Positions 1 to 6,364 of a DNA stretch of 7,308 nucleotides are shown here, one piece after another (the first letter of the stretch is position 1; each line of letters starts with the position of its first letter). The position numbers and the translations under genes are program-made. Source of the DNA: Desulfobacterales bacterium HSG17 (lineage in GTDB: Bacteria; Desulfobacterota; Desulfobacteria; Desulfobacterales; Desulfococcaceae); NCBI GenBank assembly GCA_030377945.1, contig JAUCGD010000156.1:1-7308 (forward strand). The letters run 5' to 3'. The notes beneath the pieces are model-generated. The model worked only from the letters and a program-made list of their open reading frames with translations, ran no database searches and was not told the DNA's origin.

Positions 1-30
1 TGGGATATTAACGGATTTCGGGAGTTATGA
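1..30 (+). CDS. possible C-terminal tail of an upstream gene (partial)
   Basis: Frame 1 reads nine sense codons (WDINGFREL) and then a TGA at 28-30. Base composition turns sharply AT-rich just after this stop, which is what a gene end would look like. Nine codons are too few to identify a family or to exclude chance, and the other strand cannot be ruled out. No function can be given. Confidence 0.25.
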   Translation, partial: WDINGFREL

Positions 31-341
31 GAATTAATTCAAGTTTTATTTATAACGATGTTTGTTTTTTGAATATCTACAAATCAGACAATAAAATGGA
101 AATAAGGTAATCTTAAAAAATAACTTTTTTGTATTTCCTATCATATACTGAATTATTCCTTTATAATTATATAGTTATGCTGCTTAAAAAAAATGAAAGA
201 AATTAATGATATAAGTAAAAGAAAAAAACAAATTAAAAATACATTAAGCAGAGAGAATATTGCATTTATTTCTTTTTTGAGATATAAATATAGAGATATA
301 CAACATAATGAAAATTAAACTGAAGGGGATTTTGACGATTA
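31..341. other. AT-rich non-coding stretch upstream of the Nudix gene
   Basis: This stretch of about 310 bases is rich in A and T runs and has stops in every frame at short spacing. I see no tRNA, no stable GC-rich hairpin and no terminator-like stem with a T tract. The only structure I can point to is a plausible promoter near its right end (260-288) and a trivial eight-base direct repeat, gagatata, at 279-286 and 293-300. Confidence 0.6.
260..288 (+). promoter_or_regulatory. candidate sigma-70-type promoter for the Nudix gene
   Basis: TTGCAT at 260-265 (4 of 6 to TTGACA) and TATAAA at 283-288 (5 of 6 to TATAAT) are separated by 17 bases, the ideal spacing. They lie about 55 bases upstream of the Nudix start codon. 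The surroundings are so AT-rich that a chance match is quite possible. Confidence 0.35.
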
Positions 342-848
342 ATGCGACAAAAAAAGTTCTGCCACTTTTGCGGCAATCTGCTTGCAGACAAATATTTTGA
401 AGGCCGTGTTCGCAGATTTTGCAAAAATTGTAACCAGCCTTTGTATGAAAATCCCATTCCTGCGGCCTGTATCATTGTTACAGATAAAACAGGCCGCCTG
501 CTTTTGGTAAAACGGAGTGTAAAACCAAAAATAGGATTGTGGTGTCTTCCAGGGGGATTTATGGAACTGGGGGAAACACCTGAGCAGGCAGCTTTGCGTG
601 AATTAAAAGAAGAGACCGGTCTTACTGGAAAAATTGACCGGCTCATCAGTGCTGATTCAAGCACCAGTGCTATTTACAATACTGTTGCCCTTATATGTTA
701 CAGCATGACAGAGTATTCAGGTGAACCGGCTGCCGGGGATGATGCCTCTGATCTTGGATTTTTCAGCTCGGATAAACTGCCTGAGATTGCATTTAACAGT
801 CATAAGAAATTTATCAGCTTTTTTTATACCTCCTGTTTTCCTTCATAA
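342..848 (+). CDS. Nudix hydrolase with N-terminal zinc ribbon
   Basis: This 168-residue protein should hydrolyse a nucleoside diphosphate linked to another moiety (ADP-ribose, NADH or a related nucleotide) in the cytoplasm. A zinc ribbon is formed by C7-x2-C10 and C27-x2-C30, as in the small domain preceding the Nudix fold in NADH pyrophosphatase-like proteins. The Nudix box is complete: G72, E78, R86, E87, E90, E91, G93, matching GX5EX7REUXEEXGU, preceded by the usual WCLPGGF. Length is normal for zinc-ribbon Nudix proteins of the ADP-ribose pyrophosphatase type. The ATG at 342 is supported by a GAAGGGGA Shine-Dalgarno at 322-329, slightly far (12 bases), and because the zinc ribbon begins only seven residues in. 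The exact substrate cannot be read from sequence. It is probably transcribed alone or with the genes to its right; 158 bases separate it from the next large gene. Confidence 0.93.
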   Translation: MRQKKFCHFCGNLLADKYFEGRVRRFCKNCNQPLYENPIPAACIIVTDKTGRLLLVKRSVKPKIGLWCLPGGFMELGETPEQAALRELKEETGLTGKIDRLISADSSTSAIYNTVALICYSMTEYSGEPAAGDDASDLGFFSSDKLPEIAFNSHKKFISFFYTSCFPS

Positions 849-869
849 TTTTCCAGCCCGTTTTTTTGT

Positions 870-896
870 TTGATAGCTTATAATTGATTGTATAAT
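870..896 (+). promoter_or_regulatory. candidate promoter upstream of the caspase/FGE gene
   Basis: A perfect TATAAT occurs at 891-896. TTGATA at 870-875 (5 of 6 to the -35 consensus) is 15 bases away, and TTGTTT at 866-871 is 19 bases away; both spacings are off the 17-base optimum. A second TATAAT at 879-884 has no good -35 partner. The region between the two genes is AT-rich, so this is a tentative call. Confidence 0.3.
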
Positions 897-906
897 ATTA
901 TATTAT

Positions 907-999
907 TTGCTAAATTCACAGCCAAAGTATCAACTATCGGATTTCATTGCTTTTGATGAAATCCTGAAGAAAGCAGAGATTCTGCAACAGGGAAAATAA
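907..999 (+). CDS. possible small ORF or gene remnant (30 codons, TTG start)
   Basis: From a TTG at 907 a frame stays open for 30 codons to a TAA at 997-999; the frame is free of stops back to 877. The predicted C-terminal half (FIAFDEILKKAEILQQGK) has the amphipathic, charged composition of real protein, and the base composition here is richer in G and C than the flanking AT spacer. The stop lies seven bases before the start of the caspase/FGE gene, so if translated it could be coupled to it. I do not recognise a family. There is no ATG and no clear ribosome binding site, so a decayed gene end is as likely as a live small gene. Confidence 0.25.
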   Translation: MLNSQPKYQLSDFIAFDEILKKAEILQQGK

Positions 1000-1006
1000 A
1001 GGAAAA

Positions 1007-3034
1007 ATGAAGGAAAAAAAATACGCTGTTCTTATTGCCAGCAGCCGGTTTCCTGATGAACCGGAGCTTAATGATCTGCAATTTCCTGAAAATGATGTGG
1101 ACGGACTTAATGAAATTCTTTTATCCAAATACAGGGGCAGCTTTACCAATACCTTTGTAATAAAAAATTCACATCATCATGCAGCTTTGCTGCAAACCCA
1201 TCAGGTTCTCAGGGATGCAGGTCAGAATGACCTGGTTTTGATATATTATTCAGGATATGGAAGACTCAATTCCCAGGGGCATCTCTGTCTGGCTATGACA
1301 AATACTGTTTCCAGCCTGATTGAAACCACCTCAATTCCCATTGAAACAATCATAAACCTTATGGATGCCTCAGCTTCAGATAAAAAAATACTGATTCTTG
1401 ACTGTTATTACACGGGATCGGCAGGTGACAGTTTTACAAGAAGCGGTGTTAATACTCAGCTGCAATTAATGTCAAAAGGCCGCGGCACTTATATTGTCAC
1501 TTCTTCAAGCAAATATGAACCGGAACAGGAAAATCTTCCCGATTACCAGGGAGTTTTTGCCCGTAATATGATTGAAGGTATCAGAAGCGGTAAAGCTGAT
1601 CTTGATAATGACGGCATAATTACAATGGAGGAATTATATAAATATATCAAATACCGGATTTTTGAAGATACAGGGCCAAAGCCAATATTATGGAGCCTGA
1701 AAATGGAAGGACTGCTGCATATTGCCCATATAGGAAGAACACCGGCAGAGGATCGAAGAAAGCAAATACGCAGAATCATTCTTGATCTGGCTCATAAAGA
1801 GATGATTCCTGATATTGTTTTATTTAAAGCTCTGTCTGTTGTTGGTTTAAAGGTCAATGAAATGTCAGATGTCCAGGTTTTATATAATGAACTCCTTGAC
1901 CAGCTTCTGGATGAACGGCTTAAGGCGGAAGATTTTATTCTGCAATGGGAACAATTAAGTGTTGAAAATGAGGGCAATGTTTCAGAATGTATTGATATTC
2001 AAACTGGAAATATAAAAAGCAAAGAAATAAAAACCGGGAATATAAAAACCGGGAATATAAAAAATGGTAACAAATCTGCTGTTCTCGCCAGCAATAACAT
2101 TCAGGTTATGGAAACAAAAGCAGCAGAAAAAATTTACCGAGAAAATATTTATCAGGACAATATAAAAATTATGGAAAATCAGCCTTCAATGAATGACTCT
2201 CTGAACGGAGATATACAGCATCTGAAGATAACTGACTTACATGAAAAAGAATATAACAACAGTATCAGCATGAAATTTGTTTATATCTCTCCCGGAACAT
2301 TTATGATGGGCAGTCCGAAAAATGAAACAGGCAGGTTTGAAAATGAAGTATTGCATAAAGTTACTCTGACCAAAGGTTATTATATGCAGATTTCACCGGT
2401 GACATTAAAGCAATGGCGTATCTTTGTTAATGAAACAAAGTATAAAACCGAAGCGGAAATTGATATGAATTCTTTTGGTCTTACAGGAACAGGATGGAAC
2501 AAAAAAGAAAGGATTTATTGGGATAATCCAGGATTTGACCAGACAGATAACCATCCTGCCACCTGTATTTCATGGAGTGATATTGAGGAATTTCTTGAAT
2601 GGATTATAAAAAAGGAAGGAGAGGAATACAGACTGCCCACAGAAGCAGAATGGGAATATGCCTGCCGAGCCGGTACAAAAAGCGCTTATAGCTGGGGAGA
2701 TTTATTGGATTGCTCCAGGGCTAACTTTGGAAACGGATTTTCAAGTGAATGCAAGGATATGAATCCTGGAAAAACTTCGGAGTCATGCAGTTTTCCTCCA
2801 AATGAGTGGGGCCTGTATGATATGCACGGGAATGTATGGGAATGGTGCGTTGACTGGTATGGTGAATATTCTCAAGGGGATATAATTGACCCAAAAGGAG
2901 CTGAAGGCAGTTCTTTCAGAGTTATACGCGGAGGAAGCTGGTTTAACCATGCCAGGATTTGCAGATCTGCCTGCCGGGGCAGACTGGAGCCAAGCTATCG
3001 CCATCTTGGTTTTCGTGTGGTAAAATCTTTATAA
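1007..3034 (+). CDS. pseudo-caspase / FGE-sulfatase domain fusion protein, candidate DGR target
   Basis: A 675-residue cytoplasmic protein with no signal peptide or membrane segment. Residues 1-245 have a caspase (peptidase C14/metacaspase) fold: the first strand (KKYAVLIASS), ENDVDGL, IYYSGYG and ILILDCYYTG. The usual SGHG histidine is Tyr84 and the usual DCCHSG catalytic cysteine is Tyr134, so it is probably not a protease. Residues 198-209 form a complete EF-hand-type loop (DLDNDGIITMEE). Residues 246-320 are predicted mostly helical and may be an adaptor of the effector-associated type, which is inference. TGNIK is repeated at 333-352. Residues 420-675 are an FGE-sulfatase domain with RLPTEAEWEYACRAG, GLYDMHGNVWEWC, RVIRGGSW and GFRVV. 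By my manual alignment it lacks the paired catalytic cysteines of true formylglycine-generating enzymes, so a ligand-binding C-type-lectin-like role is likelier. AAAGGA at 998-1003 precedes the ATG. The cupin gene follows 33 bases downstream. Confidence 0.92.
   Translation: MKEKKYAVLIASSRFPDEPELNDLQFPENDVDGLNEILLSKYRGSFTNTFVIKNSHHHAALLQTHQVLRDAGQNDLVLIYYSGYGRLNSQGHLCLAMTNTVSSLIETTSIPIETIINLMDASASDKKILILDCYYTGSAGDSFTRSGVNTQLQLMSKGRGTYIVTSSSKYEPEQENLPDYQGVFARNMIEGIRSGKADLDNDGIITMEELYKYIKYRIFEDTGPKPILWSLKMEGLLHIAHIGRTPAEDRRKQIRRIILDLAHKEMIPDIVLFKALSVVGLKVNEMSDVQVLYNELLDQLLDERLKAEDFILQWEQLSVENEGNVSECIDIQTGNIKSKEIKTGNIKTGNIKNGNKSAVLASNNIQVMETKAAEKIYRENIYQDNIKIMENQPSMNDSLNGDIQHLKITDLHEKEYNNSISMKFVYISPGTFMMGSPKNETGRFENEVLHKVTLTKGYYMQISPVTLKQWRIFVNETKYKTEAEIDMNSFGLTGTGWNKKERIYWDNPGFDQTDNHPATCISWSDIEEFLEWIIKKEGEEYRLPTEAEWEYACRAGTKSAYSWGDLLDCSRANFGNGFSSECKDMNPGKTSESCSFPPNEWGLYDMHGNVWEWCVDWYGEYSQGDIIDPKGAEGSSFRVIRGGSWFNHARICRSACRGRLEPSYRHLGFRVVKSL
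2027..2071 (+). repeat. 15-base in-frame tandem repeat (TGNIK linker)
   Basis: Two perfect 15-base copies, 2027-2041 and 2042-2056 (ataaaaaccgggaat), are followed by a diverged third at 2057-2071. A related unit lies upstream near 2003-2017. The unit length is five codons, so the frame is preserved and the protein reads TGNIK at residues 333-337, 343-347 and 348-352, then NGNK. It lies in the linker between the caspase-side and FGE domains and probably arose by replication slippage. Confidence 0.8.
2930..3016 (+). other. candidate DGR variable region at the 3' end of the FGE domain
   Basis: Codons 642-670 run from GGSW to GFR, the segment that is the variable region in known diversity-generating retroelement targets with FGE/C-type-lectin folds. 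The frame residues (A649, R650, C652, R653, S654, A655, R657, R659, P662, R665, GFR) match the pattern NARNCRSANRNRNNPDNR typical of such templates. Ten of the twelve non-frame positions carry codons ending in C or T (TTT, AAC, CAT, ATT, TGC, GGC, AGC, TAT, CAT, CTT), as expected if AAC or AAT template codons had been mutated at adenines. The exceptions are CTG and GAG. No template repeat, reverse transcriptase or Avd gene is in the window. Confidence 0.45.
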
Positions 3035-3054
3035 TCAAAATCTTAATAACTTTT

Positions 3055-3061
3055 AAAGGAG
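3055..3061 (+). promoter_or_regulatory. strong ribosome binding site of the cupin gene
   Basis: AAAGGAG ends six bases before the ATG at 3068. It fixes the start of the cupin and lies only about 20 bases after the stop of the pseudo-caspase gene. This allows expression from one transcript with independent initiation. Confidence 0.7.
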
Positions 3062-3067
3062 ATTTTT

Positions 3068-3388
3068 ATGCCATTTATCAACCTTAATGATCTTAATGAA
3101 AAAGAAATGCTTCCAGGGCTTCGCGCCCGCTTTGTTCATACGGAAAATATGACATTTTCCTACTGGAATATTACAGCCGGTGCAGAACTGCCGGATCATT
3201 CCCATCCTCATGAGCAGGTTGCAAATATTCTTGAAGGAGAATTTGAGCTGACAGTTGACGGACAGGCAAAAATAATAACCCCCGGAGATGTTGTGGTAAT
3301 TCCGTCCAAAGCAAGTCATTCGGGCCGTGCAATAACAGATTGCAGAATTCTGGATGTTTTTTATCCGGTGCGGGAAGATTACAGATAG
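3068..3388 (+). CDS. small cupin-domain protein, KdgF-like
   Basis: A 106-residue single-domain cupin. Motif 1 is at 38-57 with H44, H46, H48 and Q50 in GAELPDHSHPHEQ, and motif 2 is at 73-84 (GDVVVIPSKASH) with H84. The H-x-H...Q...H set is the metal site of KdgF-type cupins, and the ending LDVFYPVREDY also resembles KdgF, which linearises unsaturated uronates from pectin or alginate breakdown. No sugar-degradation gene is in view, so the substrate here is open and KdgF should be read as the nearest fold relative only. Length matches the family (about 105-115). It lies 33 bases after the pseudo-caspase gene on the same strand with a strong ribosome binding site, so co-transcription is likely. 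A functional connection to that gene is unproven. Confidence 0.88.
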   Translation: MPFINLNDLNEKEMLPGLRARFVHTENMTFSYWNITAGAELPDHSHPHEQVANILEGEFELTVDGQAKIITPGDVVVIPSKASHSGRAITDCRILDVFYPVREDYR

Positions 3389-3447
3389 ATTTTCAGGTTA
3401 TTGATATATTAATTTCTGCACATAATTTTGATAAAAGGTTATAATTT

Positions 3448-3978
3448 ATGGTTCCCATAATATCTTTTGTAGGAAAATCAGGCTCAGGAAAAACAACCCT
3501 GCTTGAAAAACTTATTCCTGAGCTTAAAAGCCGGGGGTATCGAACAGGGATTGTCAAACATACCCATCATGAAGTTGAAATGGATAAAAAAGGAAAAGAC
3601 AGTGCCAGGCATAAGGAGGCCGGGGCTGAAATGGTTATCCTTGCCGGTTTAAGACAGTTCTCTATGGTCAGGGATATGCCGGATAACACCCTGGAAAGCC
3701 TTGAAATATATTTCAAGGATTTAGATATTGTAATTACAGAAGGATTTAAAAAAGAAGATAAACCCAAGATTGAGGTTTTTCGCCTGGAAACACATAAAAC
3801 ACCGCTCTATAATGGCAGTAAAGACTTTATTGCCATTGTAACGGATGCTGATATTAATGTTGATATTAGACCTGATTTAAAACCTGATTTAAATTCTGAT
3901 TTCAATCCGGGGATTCCTGTGTTTGGATTAAATGATATTAAGGAACTTGCTGATTTTATTGAAAGCAAATATTTATGA
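3448..3978 (+). CDS. mobB: molybdopterin-guanine dinucleotide biosynthesis adaptor MobB
   Basis: A 176-residue P-loop GTPase that assists MobA or related enzymes in adding GMP to molybdopterin, making the bis-MGD cofactor of formate dehydrogenases and other molybdenum or tungsten oxidoreductases. Walker A is GKSGSGKT at 9-16. The family motif GIVKHTHH is at 34-41, and further family signatures are GKDSARHKEAGAE (49-61) and VITEGFK (95-101). Length equals the E. coli protein (about 175). Residues 139-154 are an unusual four-fold D-x-x-P-like repeat near the C-terminus. The ATG at 3448 is preceded by ATAAAAGG (3431-3438). The stop overlaps the start of the HD-domain gene in an ATGA, so the two are translationally coupled. 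No mobA or moeA is in the window. Confidence 0.93.
   Translation: MVPIISFVGKSGSGKTTLLEKLIPELKSRGYRTGIVKHTHHEVEMDKKGKDSARHKEAGAEMVILAGLRQFSMVRDMPDNTLESLEIYFKDLDIVITEGFKKEDKPKIEVFRLETHKTPLYNGSKDFIAIVTDADINVDIRPDLKPDLNSDFNPGIPVFGLNDIKELADFIESKYL
3862..3909 (+). repeat. 12-base in-frame tandem repeat in mobB
   Basis: Four imperfect 12-base units (GATATTAGACCT, GATTTAAAACCT, GATTTAAATTCT, GATTTCAATCCG) encode DIRP, DLKP, DLNS and DFNP at residues 139-154. The period is a multiple of three, so the frame is kept. It sits between the family's nucleotide-binding core and the last helix, where length changes may be tolerated. Confidence 0.75.
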
Positions 3979-4787
3979 AACAAAAAGATATTAAAGCCTT
4001 TAGAGCCTGGTTTTCGGAATATGTGAGCAGATATTTAAAAAATGATCAAGAATATGATTATGCTGTAACACTTAAAAAAGATCATACTGAGCGGGTGTGT
4101 GAAAATATAATACAATTGGGAAAAGCTTTAAACCTGTCTGAACAGGATATGATACTTGCTGAAACCATTGCATTATTTCACGATCTTGGAAGATTTCGCC
4201 AGTATGCTGAATATGGTACTTTCAAAGATGCTGATTCTGAAAACCATGCAAAGCTCAGTGTGCGGGAACTTGCTTTAAACAAGGTTCTGGCAGGTTGTTC
4301 AAGCACAGAACGCAGGACTGTTGTAAAGGCTGTTGCATGGCATAATGCTTTGAATCTTCCTGGAAATGTTGATGAAAAAGACTTATTTTTCATGAAATTG
4401 ATCCGCGATGCTGATAAACTGGACATCTGGGGCGTTTTTGCAGATCTTTATAAGGATAAAAAACATAATTCTGTTGTTGAACTTGGGCTTCCTGATCTTC
4501 CGGTCTGTTCTGAAAACGCCATAGAGTCACTTATGCAGGGACGTATGGTCCGCCTGGAAAACATTAAAACTCTTAATGATTTTAAACTGCTTCAGTTAAG
4601 CTGGGTTTATGATATTAACTTCAGTCAGTCCCTTGTAATTGCTAATCAGCGCAAGGATCTTGATATTATCTGTGATTCCCTTCCCAGATCGAAAAAACTT
4701 ACAAAAGCAATAAACGCAGCCAGGGACTATTTTATTATCCAATCCAGTTTGGATGACCCTTTAACTGATTCTTTACAACTGAATTAA
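3975..4787 (+). CDS. HD-domain metal-dependent phosphohydrolase
   Basis: A 270-residue cytoplasmic protein of the HD superfamily, which hydrolyses phosphoester bonds of nucleotides or related compounds with a divalent metal. The signature residues are visible: H37, the H69-D70 doublet in LFHDLGRFRQ, H91, H123 in AWHNALNLPG, and D145 in LIRDADKLDIWG. No receiver, GGDEF or synthetase domain is attached, so it is a stand-alone hydrolase. The C-terminal third (from about 165) is less conserved and I assign it no function. The start overlaps the mobB stop by four bases (ATGA), and there is no strong ribosome binding site of its own, which points to translational coupling. The natural substrate is unknown, and a link to molybdenum cofactor synthesis would be speculation from position. 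Confidence 0.9.
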   Translation: MKQKDIKAFRAWFSEYVSRYLKNDQEYDYAVTLKKDHTERVCENIIQLGKALNLSEQDMILAETIALFHDLGRFRQYAEYGTFKDADSENHAKLSVRELALNKVLAGCSSTERRTVVKAVAWHNALNLPGNVDEKDLFFMKLIRDADKLDIWGVFADLYKDKKHNSVVELGLPDLPVCSENAIESLMQGRMVRLENIKTLNDFKLLQLSWVYDINFSQSLVIANQRKDLDIICDSLPRSKKLTKAINAARDYFIIQSSLDDPLTDSLQLN

Positions 4788-4842
4788 GCCGGTCTCCCAT
4801 TCCTTCAGCCATATAAAATGTGGGATAGAGCAGGTTTTTCAA

Positions 4843-4881
4843 ATGACAAAGCAAAATAATGACTATTTGTTCCAAATATAA
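4843..4881 (+). other. 12-codon mini-ORF overlapping the PHP gene start
   Basis: ATG at 4843 opens a 12-codon frame (MTKQNNDYLFQI) ending with TAA at 4879-4881. It runs over the annotated PHP start at 4859 in another frame. GAGCAGG at 4828-4834 is better spaced for this ATG than for 4859. It may be a coupling leader, a chance frame, or a sign that the true PHP start has shifted. Confidence 0.25.
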
Positions 4882-5728
4882 TACATCTGTCAATTCCAGG
4901 CTTATTGATTATCATATCCATACCGGGTATTCAAAAGATGGAAAAGGAAAAATCATTGAGCACTGCAAGGCAGCAGTCAAAAATGGATTCACAGAAATCT
5001 GTTTTACTGACCATCACGAATGGACATCTGTGGCAAAAGGTTATTATGATTATGCTTTACGTAAAGATGTATGGCAGCAGGTCATAGCTGAAATTGAGAC
5101 AGCCAGGAACGATTTTCCCATGCTGTCTGTAAAGCTGGGCTGTGAACTGGGATATTACCGGGAGTATTTATCTGAAATCATACGCTTCACTAAACAGCAC
5201 CCATTTGATTATATTATTGGAAGCCTTCATTTTTTGGATGACAAAGTCATAAGTACCCCTGGAATTTTGGAAAATGAAAACCCAAAAAGAAGAATAAAAT
5301 GGATGAGAAAATATCTGTCAACAATAAAGGAAATGGTTGATAATGCTTATTTTGACTGCCTTGGACACCTTGACGCCGTTAAAAAGCATACTACAACATC
5401 TGACATTGAAGAATACATGGACATTATTTTGGATATTGCCAATTCAATGAAAAAAAATAACATCGGATTTGAACTGAATACCAGTGGATGGCAGCATCCG
5501 GTTAAAGAGTGCTATCCATCTGTTGATATTTTAAAAATCCTTAAAGACACAGGCATCAGGATAGTCACTATCGGATCAGATTCTCACTCTTCTGAAACCC
5601 TTGGGCACGGCATAAAAAAAGGCATGGAAATTCTATATCAAGTTGGATTTGACTCAATATGCACCTTTTCAAACAGGAAACCAACCTGGCATCCCCTTGC
5701 AAACTTTTATATTAACAACCGCAATTAG
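4859..5728 (+). CDS. PHP-domain phosphoesterase, histidinol-phosphatase (HisJ/HisK) type
   Basis: A 289-residue PHP-superfamily metallo-phosphoesterase. The trinuclear metal ligands are all present: D17-Y-H19-I-H21, D51-H52-H53, E96 in LGCELGYY, H124 in GSLHFLD, H170 in LGHLD and D241-S-H243 in IGSDSHSSE. The GSLHFLD motif and overall length (about 270-290) point to the histidinol-phosphatase branch, which dephosphorylates histidinol phosphate in histidine synthesis. No other his gene is nearby, so a different sugar- or amino-alcohol phosphate is possible. The start is uncertain: there are 16 residues before the first motif, and no good ribosome binding site precedes 4859. A better spaced GAGCAGG-ATG lies at 4828-4845 in another frame. 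The 3' end overlaps the convergent DUF447 gene by 17 bases. Confidence 0.88.
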   Translation: MTICSKYNTSVNSRLIDYHIHTGYSKDGKGKIIEHCKAAVKNGFTEICFTDHHEWTSVAKGYYDYALRKDVWQQVIAEIETARNDFPMLSVKLGCELGYYREYLSEIIRFTKQHPFDYIIGSLHFLDDKVISTPGILENENPKRRIKWMRKYLSTIKEMVDNAYFDCLGHLDAVKKHTTTSDIEEYMDIILDIANSMKKNNIGFELNTSGWQHPVKECYPSVDILKILKDTGIRIVTIGSDSHSSETLGHGIKKGMEILYQVGFDSICTFSNRKPTWHPLANFYINNRN

Positions 5729-6293
5729 CCATCAACTCCTGCATAATGGTTTCATATTTTGATTTGGGAGCGACTTTTTTTATAACTCGATAATTCTCTC
5801 TTATCAATTTATCAAGTTTTTTTTCCGGAAAAAGAGATACCCTGGTGGACAGGATAATGCTCTCAAGAACCAGGCTTTTGGCCCGGTTAGTTAATTTACT
5901 TTTATTGCGAATATGAATATGTACAACTTCCGCTTCAATGGTAAAACTTTGCTTTTTGTTAATGGCTTTGATCAGCCTGGCTTCTATGCTTGAGGGTGAA
6001 TCAGTCATTACAGGAGCCTTAATCATTTTTGCAGTATTGAAATTGATTTTTTCTCTGTCGTAAAGTGCGTGATAAAAATATATTGGATCATCAATATGAT
6101 TTAGAACAAATTCTTTATTGGTTAAAATGTTTTCCAGGGTATTTGATCCTTTAAACATTTCAATGCTAATGCATTTAAAGTCCGATGATTTAATCCCAAA
6201 AGGGGCTGCATGGGGGATATTATTGTTATAGCTTGAAATAACAACCTCATACAGCCAATTTCTTTTCATCCCTATTTGTTGTAACGTGTTCAT
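5712..6293 (-). CDS. DUF447 family protein, FMN-binding split-barrel type
   Basis: A 193-residue protein matching the DUF447 pattern. NWLYEVVISSYNNNIPHAAPFGI at residues 12-34 corresponds to the family's W-YE...N..G.p..APiG opening, followed by FKGSNTLENI (47-56) and VLNHIDDPIYFYHAL (63-77). The family has a flavin-reductase-like split barrel. It occurs in methanogens and in bacteria with tetrahydromethanopterin-linked C1 metabolism, where its role is not settled to my knowledge. The start at 6293 is backed by TAAGGAA on the minus strand (6300-6306). An internal ATG at 6267-6269 (residue 9) is a possible alternative. It is divergent from mfnB with 97 bases between the starts and convergent with the PHP gene. 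The C-terminus NCGC could bind metal, which is speculation. Confidence 0.87.
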   Translation of the reverse strand: MNTLQQIGMKRNWLYEVVISSYNNNIPHAAPFGIKSSDFKCISIEMFKGSNTLENILTNKEFVLNHIDDPIYFYHALYDREKINFNTAKMIKAPVMTDSPSSIEARLIKAINKKQSFTIEAEVVHIHIRNKSKLTNRAKSLVLESIILSTRVSLFPEKKLDKLIRENYRVIKKVAPKSKYETIMQELMANCGC

Positions 6294-6364
6294 TTATTAT
6301 TCCTTATTCTTGTCATCTTTGTTTATTAAATTCTTGCCCAGGTTCCATTTCAATGATACTAAAA

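Noticed and set aside
266..664. Minus-strand open frame of 132 codons across the Nudix gene.
   Set aside because: It is antisense to the zinc ribbon and Nudix box, which are clearly real, and its product has no recognisable domain.
2270..3034. A functional formylglycine-generating enzyme activating sulfatases.
   Set aside because: The paired cysteines of true FGEs are not at the expected positions (by my alignment Ala649 sits at one), and no sulfatase gene is nearby. The fold alone does not imply the activity.
3440..3445. TATAAT just before mobB as a promoter -10 element.
   Set aside because: It lies between the likely Shine-Dalgarno and the start codon, too close for a leadered transcript, and an AT-rich chance match is likely.
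4795..4825. Possible terminator hairpin between the HD and PHP genes (tcccatt pairing with aatgtggga).
   Set aside because: The stem is short with a bulge, the loop is 15 bases, and the following T run is short and displaced.
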